The translations under genes were made by a program, and so were the position numbers. The notes below the pieces were generated by a model, which was given only the letters and a program-made list of their open reading frames with translations, searched no databases and was not told the origin of the DNA. Shown here piece by piece: positions 1 to 9,206 of a stretch of DNA of 43,918 nucleotides (position 1 is the stretch's first letter; each line of letters begins with the position of its first letter). Source of the DNA: Acidimicrobiaceae bacterium (GTDB taxonomy: Bacteria; Actinomycetota; Acidimicrobiia; Acidimicrobiales; RAAP-2); assembly GCA_947455165.1 (NCBI GenBank), contig CANGMP010000006.1:1-43918 (forward strand). The letters are read 5' to 3'.

Positions 1-972
1 CCCGAATTGGCTCGCACAATGCGGGCCTACCTCTCTGAGTGGCAGCCCGAGCCGGTCCACCCCGCAGTCGCGCTCGAAGTGTCAAGTCACGCCCTCGATC
101 AGCACCGTGTTGACGGCTTGGTCTTTGACGTCGCCGTCTTTACCAATCTCTCGCACGACCACCTCGACTATCACGAGACCATGGATCGCTATCTCGCGGT
201 CAAGGCCACGCTCTTCACCCCCGAGCGGAGCCGACACGCGGTCGTCTGGAACGACGGCGTGTGGTCCGAGAAACTCCTCTCGATGGCCACGACGACCGCC
301 ACGGTGCTCGAACCCGATTCACTTGGCGTCGTCGAGGCATCTATCGGGCGACTGAAGTTTCAGTGGCGCGGGCACGTGATCGAATCGCGCTTGACTGGTC
401 GCTACAACGCCGTCAACCTCGCGTTGGCGCTCGAAGCGTGTGCCCAGTTGGGTGCCGATGTTGACAAATTGGTCGTCGCCGCGTCACGCGTTGAGCCCGT
501 GCCGGGGCGGTGCGAGCTGGTGAGTTCACCGACGAGGACAGTTTTGGTTGATTTCGCCCACACTCCGGATGGTCTGGCAACGGTCTTGCGAGATGTGCGT
601 TCGATGCACGCGGGACGCATCATCACCGTTTTTGGGTGTGGAGGAGACAGGGACACGGCCAAGCGTTCAGTCATGGGCCACATTGCCGGTGATCTATCTG
701 ACGTTTCAATCGTCACCAATGACAATCCTCGCTCGGAAGATCCCAGCGCTATCGCCGCTCAGGTGGTGAGCGGAATGCCGTCGGGGGCCACGTATCAGGT
801 GATTCTGGACCGGCGCGATGCAATTCGCGAAGCGTTGGCGCTGGCCGGCGCCGAGGACATTGTGATTGTTGCGGGCAAGGGTCATGAAAAGACGCAACAG
901 ATTGGCGCCACCGTCATTGACTTTGATGACGTGGCTGTGGCGCGAGAGCTAGTAGAGGAGATGTCGTGCTGA
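1..972 (+). CDS. murE: MurE, UDP-MurNAc-tripeptide synthetase (partial, 5' end outside window)
   Basis: The reading frame is open from base 1, so the gene starts left of the window and only the central and C-terminal domains are present (about 323 residues). MurE adds the third stem-peptide residue to UDP-MurNAc-L-Ala-D-Glu in the cytoplasm. The Mur ligase central-domain motif EVSSHALDQHRVDG and the following NLSHDHLDYH are seen near the start. The C-terminal motif DNPRSEDP is the signature of enzymes that add meso-diaminopimelate rather than lysine (known for the family). The end, VIVAGKGHEKTQ, is also typical. The stop overlaps the mraY start by 7 bases, so the two genes are cotranscribed. 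murF, usually between them, is absent. Confidence 0.95.
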   Translation, partial: PELARTMRAYLSEWQPEPVHPAVALEVSSHALDQHRVDGLVFDVAVFTNLSHDHLDYHETMDRYLAVKATLFTPERSRHAVVWNDGVWSEKLLSMATTTATVLEPDSLGVVEASIGRLKFQWRGHVIESRLTGRYNAVNLALALEACAQLGADVDKLVVAASRVEPVPGRCELVSSPTRTVLVDFAHTPDGLATVLRDVRSMHAGRIITVFGCGGDRDTAKRSVMGHIAGDLSDVSIVTNDNPRSEDPSAIAAQVVSGMPSGATYQVILDRRDAIREALALAGAEDIVIVAGKGHEKTQQIGATVIDFDDVAVARELVEEMSC

Positions 973-2009
973 GTTTGATGGAAGCCGGTGGGTTGAGTTT
1001 TATTCTCTCGATTTTGCTCACCCCGATGTTGATGCGATTCCTCCGTGCCCGAAAGTTTGGGCAGAACATCCACGAGGACCTTCCCGAGACGCACCAGAGG
1101 AAGGAGAGGACCCCCACGATGGGCGGCATCGTGATTATCGCCTCGTCCCTCCTGGGCTATCTCGCCGGCCACATTGGAACTTCCGTGGCCTTTAGTCGCG
1201 CTGGCATTCTCGTTATGAGCGTGACCGTGGCTTCAACCTTTATTGGTTTTGCTGACGACATCATCTCAATCCGTAATGCTCGCAATCTTGGGCTCAACAA
1301 GCGGGCCAAGTTGCTGGGTCAACTTGTCGTTGCGTCGACGTTTGCCGTGCTGGCCGTGCAGTGGGTCAAGACGTCGACAACCTTGTCGTTCACTCGTTTC
1401 GATTTCCCGGGCTGGCAGCTCGGAGCCATCGGCTGGTGCGTCTTGGCAGTTTTCATGCTGGTCTCCACGTCGAATGCGGTGAATCTCACCGACGGACTGG
1501 ACGGGCTCGCCGCCGGCTCTTCCACCTTTGGCTTTGGCGTCTTGGCCATCATTGGGTATTGGCAGTTTCGTCACAGCTTCACGCAGAACCTCTACCACCT
1601 GCCGTCGTCGCTCGACTTGGCCCTCGTTGCTGTGGCGCTTGTCGGAGGTTGCCTCGGATTTCTCTGGTGGAACGCACCGCCGGCCAAGATCTTTATGGGA
1701 GACACGGGTTCCTTGGCTCTTGGCACGGCACTGGCTGCGCTCTGTGCGCTGATGAATCTCGACCTGCTCCTCATTGTGATTGGTGGTCTCTTCGTGGTCG
1801 AGACCACCTCGGTGATTCTGCAGGTCTTCAGTTTTCGAGTCTTTGGTCGACGAATCTTTCGCATGACGCCGATTCATCACTCATTCGAACTGCGTGGCTG
1901 GCCCGAGACGACGATTCTGATCCGCTTCTGGATTCTCGCCGGCCTGCTCGCGGCGCTGGGTCTCGGAATCTTCTACGGCGACTTCGTCAAGATTGCGCAA
2001 GTGGTCTGA
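966..2009 (+). CDS. mraY: MraY, phospho-MurNAc-pentapeptide translocase
   Basis: MraY is an integral membrane enzyme that transfers phospho-MurNAc-pentapeptide to undecaprenyl phosphate, making lipid I. The 347-residue product has the family motifs in order: HEDLPETHQRKERTPTMGG at 36-54, FADDIIS with the Asp pair at 97-98, NLTDGLDG at 173-180, GDTGSLALG at 245-253 and MTPIHHSFELRGWPE at 300-314. About ten hydrophobic segments alternate with these cytoplasmic loops. The start is GTG inside the end of murE, an arrangement that suggests translational coupling. ftsW begins 2 bases after the stop, leaving no room for murD, which often lies here. Confidence 0.96.
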   Translation: MLSLMEAGGLSFILSILLTPMLMRFLRARKFGQNIHEDLPETHQRKERTPTMGGIVIIASSLLGYLAGHIGTSVAFSRAGILVMSVTVASTFIGFADDIISIRNARNLGLNKRAKLLGQLVVASTFAVLAVQWVKTSTTLSFTRFDFPGWQLGAIGWCVLAVFMLVSTSNAVNLTDGLDGLAAGSSTFGFGVLAIIGYWQFRHSFTQNLYHLPSSLDLALVAVALVGGCLGFLWWNAPPAKIFMGDTGSLALGTALAALCALMNLDLLLIVIGGLFVVETTSVILQVFSFRVFGRRIFRMTPIHHSFELRGWPETTILIRFWILAGLLAALGLGIFYGDFVKIAQVV

Positions 2010-2011
2010 TT

Positions 2012-3172
2012 ATGAAGCAGCCGGCCTTGCTGAGCGACCGCACTCTCCCGACGTGGATTCGCGGTCTCGCGATTTTGCTGATGGCGATCGGCACGTTTCT
2101 GGTAGCTATTATCTCCGGACCCGACCAGGGTATCCAGGGCTTTTCGCTGCTTGGTTTTCTCGGTCGCGATCTGATTTACGTGGCGGCCGCACTCGGCGCG
2201 CTCTGGTTCGGTCGTCGAGTCTCTCGTCAGTTCCTGGCTCGCACCTTGCCGCTAGTGACGCTGCTGGTTTTTATTCTTGTCCTGGCGGTCTTAGTGCCCC
2301 ACGTCGGCACTTCCATTAACGGCGCCCGTCGCTGGTTTGTCATGGGCCCGCTGCAGTTTCAGCCCTCGGAGCTTCTCAAGCTCGTTGTCTGTCTCGGACT
2401 CCCACTGACCCTCGTTGACGGCCGCTTCGGCTTCTTCCGCCGGGTTCATCCGGTGGTGGCGTGGTTGGTGGCACTGGGTGGTGCCGGTTTGGTGGTTCTC
2501 GAGCCCGACATGGGAACAGGCGCCATCATTGTCTTTATCTCGCTCGCCATTGTTTGGGTCTGGGGCATGGAAAGGCGTTGGTTACAGATCATGGGGATCG
2601 TCAGCGTGGCGGGGGCCGGACTCTCCTTTGCCATTAGCCCCTATCAGTTCTGGCGTCTGGCGGACATTTACATCAAGTCGCGCTGCAATCCCGTTGATAA
2701 CTGCTACCAGACCAATCAGTCCAAGATTGCTCTTGGTTCAGGCGGCATCATTGGTCCGGGCCCCGGCCACATTCGCTCGGCATGGGGATTCTTGCCGAAC
2801 GCCAACACCGACTTCATCTTCTCGGTCGTCGGCGAAGCCTTCGGCTACGTCGGCACGGCGGCCATCATTCTGCTCTACATCGCTCTCGTCTTTTGCGCCG
2901 TTCGAGCTTCAATCGGTGCGCGCGATGAGGCCAGCAAGTACATCGCGCTCGGCATCGCGACGTGGTTCGCTATGGAGACTGCGGTCAACGTCGCGTCGTG
3001 CCTCGGACTCTTTGCCGTCACTGGCATTCCGCTCCCGTTGATGTCGTACGGCGGCACCGCGCTGGTGGTCAATATGGCCGCTATCGGTATTCTCGTGAAC
3101 ATCGCTGAGCACAAGGGAATATCGACGATCTCGATGGCAAAGTCCCTCAAGCCCCGCAGTGGTCGTTCGTAA
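2012..3172 (+). CDS. ftsW: FtsW, SEDS-family peptidoglycan glycosyltransferase
   Basis: FtsW is a polytopic SEDS protein that polymerises lipid II at the division septum together with a class B PBP. The 386-residue product starts at ATG 2012. An open frame continues upstream inside mraY, but that part does not look like SEDS protein. Motifs seen are NGARRW at 103-108, QPSELLKL at 117-124, EPDMGTG at 164-170, a SKIALGSGG loop, LPNANTDFIFSVVGE (the Asp of TDF corresponds to the conserved catalytic Asp of the family) and GIPLPLMSYGGTALV near the C-terminus. The position between mraY and murG favours FtsW over RodA. The stop TAA shares one base with the murG start. Confidence 0.94.
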   Translation: MKQPALLSDRTLPTWIRGLAILLMAIGTFLVAIISGPDQGIQGFSLLGFLGRDLIYVAAALGALWFGRRVSRQFLARTLPLVTLLVFILVLAVLVPHVGTSINGARRWFVMGPLQFQPSELLKLVVCLGLPLTLVDGRFGFFRRVHPVVAWLVALGGAGLVVLEPDMGTGAIIVFISLAIVWVWGMERRWLQIMGIVSVAGAGLSFAISPYQFWRLADIYIKSRCNPVDNCYQTNQSKIALGSGGIIGPGPGHIRSAWGFLPNANTDFIFSVVGEAFGYVGTAAIILLYIALVFCAVRASIGARDEASKYIALGIATWFAMETAVNVASCLGLFAVTGIPLPLMSYGGTALVVNMAAIGILVNIAEHKGISTISMAKSLKPRSGRS

Positions 3173-4296
3173 TGGCTCGAACCATTGTCATTACCGGTGG
3201 TGGAACCGGTGGTCACATCTTTCCAATGACTGCCGTGGCCGACGCGCTCGCAGCTCGCGGTCTTGACGCCGACGTCATCAAGTTCGTCGGTTCACGCCGG
3301 GGGCAAGAGCGAACACTGTTGTCATCCCGTGCGGAAGAAACCGTCCTCTTGCCGGGCCGTGGCATTAAGCGTTCGCTTCGACCGCTCGCGCTCTGGAACA
3401 ACGTCACGGCACTGGTCCGACTGGTCTTTTCAGTGCTCATCGCGCTTCGACTCGTGCTTCGTTGGCGCCCGAGTGTTGTCGTTTCCGTCGGCGGCTACGC
3501 CGCGTTTCCCATGGTCCTGGCCAGCGTGCTCACGCGTCGTCGCCTGATCTTCATTGAGCTCGATGCCACTGCTGGCCTTGTTCATCGTGTTTTCGAGCGA
3601 TACGCCACGGTTTTTTGTTTTGGAATTCGCCCTTCTCATTTGCCGGCCAATGGCCGCGTGACGGGTGTTCCACTCCGCCCATCCATCATGGGCGTGGAGC
3701 GAAGCTTTGAACAACGAAGTGAGGCAGCGGCCCGACTCGGCGTCGACCCCCAGCGACACATCGTCATCGTGATGACCGGATCGCTTGGTTCTGCGACGGT
3801 GAATAACGCCGTCGTTGGTCTGGCCGGACTGTGGTCTGAACGCACCGACGTCGCCATCGTCCACGTAACGGGCCGTCGGGACTTTGAGAGCGTCAGCCAA
3901 CGTCATCCCGAAACGACAGCTCTTGAGTACGTGGTTCTGCCATTCGCCGACGCCATGAACGATCTGTGGAGCGTGGCCGACGTCGCGCTTTGTCGGGCCG
4001 GCGCCACAACGGTGGCCGAACTCACCTATCTCGGCATCCCTTCGATTATGGTGCCTCTGCCGAACGCCCCAGGTGACCACCAGACCAAGAATGCCCAGTC
4101 GGTCGTGGACGCCGGGGGAGCGCTGATGCTGCCCGACAGCGCCTGCTCGGCTAACACCTTGGCCGCCGCCGTCGACGATCTACTGCGTGAGCCGACATCA
4201 CGCGACCAGATGGGCGCAGCGGCGAGGAATCTCGGTCGACGTGACGCCGCCGATGTCTTGGCGACGATTGTTCTTGAGGTCCGTGACGGTGAGTAA
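3172..4296 (+). CDS. murG: MurG, lipid II-forming GlcNAc transferase
   Basis: MurG is a peripheral membrane glycosyltransferase (GT28) that adds GlcNAc from UDP-GlcNAc to lipid I. The 374-residue protein has the N-terminal glycine-rich loop GGGTGGHIFP at 9-18, a GGYAAFP motif in the N-terminal lobe, and the C-terminal nucleotide-sugar motif RAGATTVAELTYLGIPS followed by PNAPGDHQTKNA. Its length is normal for the family. The ATG overlaps the ftsW stop by one base and the 3' end overlaps the murC start by 8 bases, so it sits in one continuous mur/fts operon. Confidence 0.95.
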   Translation: MARTIVITGGGTGGHIFPMTAVADALAARGLDADVIKFVGSRRGQERTLLSSRAEETVLLPGRGIKRSLRPLALWNNVTALVRLVFSVLIALRLVLRWRPSVVVSVGGYAAFPMVLASVLTRRRLIFIELDATAGLVHRVFERYATVFCFGIRPSHLPANGRVTGVPLRPSIMGVERSFEQRSEAAARLGVDPQRHIVIVMTGSLGSATVNNAVVGLAGLWSERTDVAIVHVTGRRDFESVSQRHPETTALEYVVLPFADAMNDLWSVADVALCRAGATTVAELTYLGIPSIMVPLPNAPGDHQTKNAQSVVDAGGALMLPDSACSANTLAAAVDDLLREPTSRDQMGAAARNLGRRDAADVLATIVLEVRDGE

Positions 4297-5641
4297 CGCC
4301 TGGCCCCCGCGTCGGGTCCACATCGTGGGTGTCGGCGGGACCGGCATGAGCGGTGTGGCTCGCTATCTCGCCGAACGCGGCTGTGACGTTTCGGGATCCG
4401 ATGGGGTAGACGGTGCGAGCCTGCAGGCGCTTGGCGATACGTGTGACGTCCGGGTCGGTATTCACCCTGAGCTCGCCGCTGAGGCCGACATTGTGACCAT
4501 GTCACCCGCGGTCTCTCTGGAACACCCAGAGCTCGTGGCCGCCCGCGAGGCGGGAGTGGCCATTCTCGGGCGCTCAGAGTTTCTGGCCCGCATCTGTGCC
4601 GACCATGAAGTCGTCGCCATTGCCGGCACCCACGGAAAGACCACCACGACCTCGATGTACGTGGCAATTTCTCACGCCGCCGGGCGACATGACTCCTGGC
4701 TGCTCGGCGCACCTATTCGGGGAGTCGGAGCCAACGGCCACTTCGCAGGTCGACACTTGATCTTGGAACTCGACGAGAGCTACGGCACGTTAGCGACCAT
4801 CGAACCGACGCTGTTGGGTCTGCTCAACGTGGAGGCCGATCATCTCGATCACTACGGCTCGCTCGAAAATCTTCAGCGCGCCTTTTATCAATTGGTCGCT
4901 CGCACGAAGAGCCACGTCGTGGTCTGGGAGGACGGAACTGCTCACCAGCTTGTTCGCACGGTGGCCTCGGTGGTGACGGTGGGCGAAAACTCAACCGCTA
5001 CGTGGCGTGTCGAGTCAATCGAGCGATCGCTGACTGCAAGCTCGTTCATGCTGCGCGGTCCCAACGTGACGCTTGCCTGTCGCTTGGCCGTTCCTGGACA
5101 ACACAACATTGAAAATGCCGCCGTGGCTGCGGTCACGGCGCTGCTCGACGGCATTGCTCCGGATCACGTGGAGCGAGGCCTCGCCGCATTCTGCGGGGCC
5201 CCACGTCGATTTGAAAGTCACGGCATGGTGCCAGACTCGACTACCTGGGTCATCGAAGACTTCGCCCATCTGCCCGGGGAGCTGGCCACGACCATCGCGA
5301 CCGCACGTGACGGCGGTGCCACCGATATCGTCGCGGTCTTTCAGCCCCACCGAATTACTCGGACGACGTTCCTGGCCGACGAGTTCGGGCGATGCTTCTC
5401 GGGGTTGCGTGAGCTCGTCGTCCTCGACATCTACGCCGCCGGGGAACCTAATCCTGATGGCGTCACTGGCGAGCTCGTCGCTGAAGCGGTCAGGCGCCAC
5501 TCTGATGTGCCGGTGCGCTATATCGCGACTCGCCAAGCGGCGATGACCTATTTGCAGTCGTTAGCGGTTGTTCCCGAAGGTTTCTTGGTGCTCGGCGCCG
5601 GAGACGTTGGCGAGATGGCCGAGTGGCTGGTAGGCAGATAA
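4289..5641 (+). CDS. murC: MurC, UDP-MurNAc-L-alanine ligase (divergent)
   Basis: MurC adds the first amino acid, L-alanine, to UDP-MurNAc. I chose GTG 4289 because GAGG at 4276-4279 lies 9 bases upstream; a GTG at 4283 is too close. The 450-residue product has the N-terminal dinucleotide loop GVGGTGMSG (14-22), the ATP loop GTHGKTTT (113-120), NVEADHLDHYGS, GQHNIENA, GAPRRFE, FQPHRITRT and a C-terminal GAGDVGEM, all MurC-like. Some positions deviate: ELDESYGT replaces the usual EADESDG, and EDFAHLPGE replaces DDYxHHPxE. The N-domain segment MSPAVSLEHPELVAAREAG looks somewhat MurD-like. The GTH form of the ATP loop and the operon position favour MurC. Mpl is a weaker alternative. Confidence 0.88.
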   Translation: MSNAWPPRRVHIVGVGGTGMSGVARYLAERGCDVSGSDGVDGASLQALGDTCDVRVGIHPELAAEADIVTMSPAVSLEHPELVAAREAGVAILGRSEFLARICADHEVVAIAGTHGKTTTTSMYVAISHAAGRHDSWLLGAPIRGVGANGHFAGRHLILELDESYGTLATIEPTLLGLLNVEADHLDHYGSLENLQRAFYQLVARTKSHVVVWEDGTAHQLVRTVASVVTVGENSTATWRVESIERSLTASSFMLRGPNVTLACRLAVPGQHNIENAAVAAVTALLDGIAPDHVERGLAAFCGAPRRFESHGMVPDSTTWVIEDFAHLPGELATTIATARDGGATDIVAVFQPHRITRTTFLADEFGRCFSGLRELVVLDIYAAGEPNPDGVTGELVAEAVRRHSDVPVRYIATRQAAMTYLQSLAVVPEGFLVLGAGDVGEMAEWLVGR

Positions 5642-5643
5642 CC

Positions 5644-6555
5644 ATGTCACTGTCGTTGCCGGACGAGGTCGCTTCGCTTGCGGCGCTGAACGCACCGTTC
5701 GGCGTGCGCACGACCTACCGCGTCGGAGGATCGGCCGCGGCGCTCATCTCGGTGACGAGCCGCGAGGATCTTGACAGGATTGTGGCGAGCCTTCGGGACG
5801 TCAATCCAATCTTTGTGCTCGGGAATGGTTCGAACACGCTCGTGGCCGACGCCGGTTTTGCGGGTGTTGTCCTCAGTCTTTCGGGAGAGTTTGAAGAACT
5901 GGCAACCGAAGAGCTTGGCGATGGCTCCTTTCGGGTTCGAGCGGGAGCCGCCCTCGATCTACCGGTGGCCGCTCGGCGTTTGGCCGAAGCCGGAATTGGC
6001 GGATTCGCCTGGGCCGTGGGCGTACCCGGCACCTTCGGTGGTGCCGCGGTGATGAATGCGGGCGGTCACGGGAGTGACATGGCACACGCCGTTGAGTCGG
6101 TCGAAGTATGGCGCCTCGATGAAGGCCGTATTGAGTCTTGGCCACTCGAGCGGCTGCAGTACGCCTATCGCCACAGTGCCCTCAGTTCTCGTGACGTCGT
6201 CGTTTCTGTGACGCTCCATCTGCCGGCCTCGAGTCGCGATGAGACCGTCGAAGAGATGCGAGAAATCGTGCGTTGGCGCCGTGAGCACCAGCCAGGCGGA
6301 GCGAACGCCGGCAGCGTCTTTCAAAATCCACCGGACACGAGCGCCGGTGCCCTCATCGAAAAGTCTGGACTGAAGGGCTTTCGTCAAGCAAGCGCCTCGG
6401 TAAGCGAGAAGCACGCCAACTTCATTCAGGCTGACCCGGGTGGATCGGCCGATGACGTCTGGCGCTTGATTCGCCACGTCCATGACGTTGTGCTGGCCCA
6501 GACCGGTGTCTACCTGAAGACGGAAATTCGATTCGTTGGGTTTCAGCCATGGTGA
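5644..6555 (+). CDS. murB: MurB, UDP-N-acetylenolpyruvoylglucosamine reductase
   Basis: MurB is the FAD- and NADPH-dependent reductase that makes UDP-MurNAc. The 303-residue protein shows the FAD-binding signature GNGSNTLV starting at residue 60, the AWAVGVPGTFGGAAVMNAGG segment, and the catalytic residues of the family: Arg176 in YRHS, Ser224 in GSVFQNP, and Glu294 in KTEIRF near the C-terminus. ATG 5644 lies 2 bases after the murC stop and is preferred. A GTG at 5623 would overlap murC and add seven unlikely residues. The last 7 bases overlap ftsQ. No regulatory sequence is visible around it. Confidence 0.95.
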   Translation: MSLSLPDEVASLAALNAPFGVRTTYRVGGSAAALISVTSREDLDRIVASLRDVNPIFVLGNGSNTLVADAGFAGVVLSLSGEFEELATEELGDGSFRVRAGAALDLPVAARRLAEAGIGGFAWAVGVPGTFGGAAVMNAGGHGSDMAHAVESVEVWRLDEGRIESWPLERLQYAYRHSALSSRDVVVSVTLHLPASSRDETVEEMREIVRWRREHQPGGANAGSVFQNPPDTSAGALIEKSGLKGFRQASASVSEKHANFIQADPGGSADDVWRLIRHVHDVVLAQTGVYLKTEIRFVGFQPW

Positions 6556-7298
6556 GGCGCGCCCCGCGGAAAAAAGCCAAGAGTGAGAAAGCTCGTCCCG
6601 CGAGAAATCCGGCCTTTCGAAAGTTCCTCCTCTTTACGATTGCCCTGACCTTGGCCGTCGTCGGACTGAACGCCCTCGCTCACATCAACTACTTTCGGGT
6701 GCAAGACGTCACGGTGACCGGCAACGGCCACGAAACGGCCGGGGCCGTCATTTCGGTGACGGGACTCGATCAGGCGCCGCCAATGATTGACGTGGACTCA
6801 AAGGCGCTGACCAAGCGCGCCCAGAGTCTGCGGTGGATTGAATCAATAACGGCCGTTCGCCACTGGCCACACGGCGTGACGTTGAATGTCCGTGAGCGTC
6901 AGCCCGTCGCCGTGGCCTCGGATGATTCGGGTGCCCTCTATCTCGTTGATCGCGGCGGCCACCAACTCGATCCGCCCGCCCTGGGGACGAATCTGCCACG
7001 ACTGCAGGTTCGGGGCACGACGACGGGTTGGCCGTTTCGTAACTGGGCGCGACCCGCGGCCCGAGTGGCCGCGACGCTACCGATTGCCTTTGGTCGACAG
7101 GTCGCCGTCATCTCCATTGATCGACACGGCGTCGTACGGCTCCAAATGACGACACCCGTTTCCTTCGTGCTCGGTACGACTGAAAATCTCCACGACAAGT
7201 ATGTCGCGGTGGCGGCCGTCATAGCCCACCAGGTCTTGACCCCGGGCTCAATTGTCGACGTTTCGGTGCCGTCGGCCGTGACGATTCAGGCCGGTTAA
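6549..7298 (+). CDS. ftsQ: FtsQ/DivIB-type division protein
   Basis: FtsQ is a bitopic membrane protein that links early and late divisome parts. The 249-residue product has a strongly basic cytoplasmic N-terminus (residues 2-25, rich in Arg and Lys), one transmembrane helix at about 27-47, then an extracytoplasmic POTRA-like segment starting with YFRVQDVTVTGN. The LRWIESITAVRHWPHGVTLNVRERQPVA stretch is typical of FtsQ after POTRA. It overlaps murB by 7 bases and is the last gene before the ftsZ promoter region. The identification rests on topology, these motifs and gene order, since the family is weakly conserved in sequence. Confidence 0.9.
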   Translation: MVRRAPRKKAKSEKARPARNPAFRKFLLFTIALTLAVVGLNALAHINYFRVQDVTVTGNGHETAGAVISVTGLDQAPPMIDVDSKALTKRAQSLRWIESITAVRHWPHGVTLNVRERQPVAVASDDSGALYLVDRGGHQLDPPALGTNLPRLQVRGTTTGWPFRNWARPAARVAATLPIAFGRQVAVISIDRHGVVRLQMTTPVSFVLGTTENLHDKYVAVAAVIAHQVLTPGSIVDVSVPSAVTIQAG

Positions 7299-7302
7299 CC
7301 AT

Positions 7303-7331
7303 TTGACCGACCCCGAGACCTCGGGTAGCCT
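7303..7331 (+). promoter_or_regulatory. Probable ftsZ promoter
   Basis: TTGACC at 7303-7308 and TAGCCT at 7326-7331 are separated by 17 bases, a good match to a housekeeping sigma-70 promoter. The predicted mRNA start near 7338 gives ftsZ a leader of about 80 bases. A second weaker candidate is TTGAGC at 7365-7370 with GAGAAT at 7387-7392. Confidence 0.55.
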
Positions 7332-7416
7332 CACCCCTTGTATTCCCAGCAAATTCGGCCGTTTTTGAGCCACCGCCTTTGTCTGCGAGAATAGAAGAAC
7401 GCTTGAAGGGAAGTCC

Positions 7417-8505
7417 ATGAACTTGCAGCAAACCAACTACACGGCCGACATCAAGGTGTTCGGAGTCGGTGGTGGCGGTGTTAACGCCGTCAACCGCATG
7501 ATCGAAGCCGGTCTTCGCAACGTTGAGTTCATCGCCGCCAACACCGACGCCCAGGCCTTGCTCATGAGCGGTGCCGAAGTGAAGCTCGACATTGGTCGAG
7601 ACCTAACTCGCGGGCTCGGCGCCGGCAGCGACCCCGACATTGGTCGCCAGGCCGCCGAAGATCACCGCGCTGACATCGAAGAGGCCATCGGCGATGCCGA
7701 CATGGTCTTCATCACCGCCGGCGAGGGCGGCGGCACTGGAACGGGCGCTGCACCCGTGGTGGCCGAAGTGGCACGCCAAAAGGGTGCCTTGACCATTGGT
7801 GTGGTTACTCGCCCCTTTGCCTTCGAAGGTAAGCGTCGCGCCGCCCAGGCCGAGAAGGGTATTCAGAACCTTCGCGAAAAGGTCGACACCCTCATTGTTA
7901 TCCCAAACGACCGACTTATCTCCAAGGCTTCGGCCCAGACCACCATGGTCGACGCCTTCCGCATGGCTGACGAAGTCTTGCTACAGGGTGTGCGAGGCAT
8001 CACCGACCTCATTACGAACCCGGGCGTCATCAACACCGACTTCGCTGACGTCAAGACCATCATGAGCAACGCTGGAACCGCAATCATGGGCGTGGGTCAG
8101 TCGACTGGCGAAGGTCGCGCTATCAGCGCCGCCCGCACCGCGATCACGTCACAGTTGCTCGAAGCTGAAATCAAGGGCGCCCGTGGCATCCTCGTGAACA
8201 TCGTGGGCTCGGAGAGCTTGAGCCTCCAGGAAGTCACCGACGCCATGAACATCGTCCACGATGTGGCTCACGAAGACGCCAACATCATCTTCGGCACGGC
8301 ACTTGACGAGACGCTGGGTGACGCGGTTCGCGTCACGGTCATCGCCGCTGGCTTTGAGCGGTGGGAGAACGAGGGTCGTCCGGCCGCCGCTCCGGTGCGT
8401 GAAACCACCAGCGCACCAACGACCACGGCCGACATCTTCAAGAACCTCGACAACGATGACTTCCTCACCGGTGGCGAGGATGACATTCCCGACTTCCTCA
8501 AGTAG
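7417..8505 (+). CDS. ftsZ: FtsZ, tubulin-like division GTPase
   Basis: FtsZ polymerises into the Z-ring and recruits the divisome. The 362-residue protein has the tubulin signature GGGTGTG at 104-110, an N-terminal [14 protein letters not shown] nucleotide loop, and the T7 synergy-loop region [15 protein letters not shown]. The C-terminus is a short linker rich in Thr, Ala and Pro, then DDIPDFLK, the conserved tail that binds partners such as SepF. An AAGGGA ribosome site at 7406-7411 precedes ATG 7417. It has its own promoter region (7299-7416) downstream of ftsQ. Confidence 0.98.
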   Translation: MNLQQTNYTADIKVFGVGGGGVNAVNRMIEAGLRNVEFIAANTDAQALLMSGAEVKLDIGRDLTRGLGAGSDPDIGRQAAEDHRADIEEAIGDADMVFITAGEGGGTGTGAAPVVAEVARQKGALTIGVVTRPFAFEGKRRAAQAEKGIQNLREKVDTLIVIPNDRLISKASAQTTMVDAFRMADEVLLQGVRGITDLITNPGVINTDFADVKTIMSNAGTAIMGVGQSTGEGRAISAARTAITSQLLEAEIKGARGILVNIVGSESLSLQEVTDAMNIVHDVAHEDANIIFGTALDETLGDAVRVTVIAAGFERWENEGRPAAAPVRETTSAPTTTADIFKNLDNDDFLTGGEDDIPDFLK

Positions 8506-9154
8506 TTCGGACTTTTCCGCCCGAGTGGCGGAGAACCTGAGTCACGTCCAGTCGCGAATTGTTGCGACCGGCCGTGCCTTGGCGGACGTCACCATCGTTG
8601 CGGTCACCAAGACATTTCCTACCGAGGCCGTGATCGCTGCGGCGCAGTGTGGACTTTGCGTGGTGGGGGAGAACTACCTCGAAGAGCTGGCCCCGAAGCG
8701 CCACGAGCTGCCAACGCTTGCGGTGACGTGGCAGTACTTAGGCCACCTGCAAACGAACAAGATTGCCCGAATAGCGCAAGTCGCCGACGTCGTGACCTCG
8801 CTCGCTCGAGAAAAAGAGGTCACCTTCTTTACTCGACAGGAGCGGCAGCCGACGTTTTACGTCCAAGTCGACTTCACCAATGCCGAAGCGAGGAACGGCG
8901 CTGCTCCGAGCGAGGTTCCTCGCCTCGTGGATTTTGCGCGTGAGGCCGGACTGAGCGTGACTGGGCTCATGACCGTGGCGCCGCCCGATGGTGAAGGCGC
9001 CCGCCGGGCCTTTGCGGGCACCGCGGCGCTCGCGGACAGCCTGGAGCTTCCGGTTCGGTCCATGGGTATGAGCGACGACCTCGAATTAGCCTTAGCCGCT
9101 GGCACCACTGAGATTCGGCTCGGTCGAGCCCTCTTTGGCGCCAGAAACCCGTGA
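8480..9154 (+). CDS. YggS/PROSC-type pyridoxal-phosphate homeostasis protein
   Basis: This is the PLP-binding YggS family, which buffers pyridoxal phosphate and lies next to ftsZ and sepF in many Gram-positive genomes. The single-domain fold shows the PLP lysine in VAVTKTFP (Lys44), then [27 protein letters not shown], and the phosphate-binding end [22 protein letters not shown]. The start is uncertain. ATG 8480 inside the end of ftsZ keeps the family-like segment [10 protein letters not shown] and has GGTGG about 5 bases upstream. GTG 8525 would avoid the overlap but trims that segment. The length with ATG 8480 is 224 residues, normal for the family. Confidence 0.9.
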   Translation: MTFPTSSSSSDFSARVAENLSHVQSRIVATGRALADVTIVAVTKTFPTEAVIAAAQCGLCVVGENYLEELAPKRHELPTLAVTWQYLGHLQTNKIARIAQVADVVTSLAREKEVTFFTRQERQPTFYVQVDFTNAEARNGAAPSEVPRLVDFAREAGLSVTGLMTVAPPDGEGARRAFAGTAALADSLELPVRSMGMSDDLELALAAGTTEIRLGRALFGARNP

Positions 9155-9167
9155 GGTAGGGACGTCC

Positions 9168-9200
9168 TAGACTGAGGCACGGGTGGAATGAAGTCGGGAG
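9168..9200 (+). promoter_or_regulatory. Candidate sepF -10 element and ribosome site
   Basis: TAGACT at 9168-9173 matches the TANNNT hexamer used elsewhere in the window. GGGAG at 9196-9200 lies 6 bases before the sepF ATG, so this is a leadered transcript. No convincing -35 element is visible. Confidence 0.4.
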
Positions 9201-9206
9201 TACCCA

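Noticed and set aside
1361-2011. Upstream extension of the ftsW frame through mraY
   Set aside because: The extra residues are the shadow of mraY and do not resemble SEDS proteins; ATG 2012 is the sensible start.
7312-7325. Small stem CCCGA/TCGGG between ftsQ and ftsZ
   Set aside because: It is a five-base stem without a T-run and sits inside a good promoter spacer, so a terminator call is not supported.
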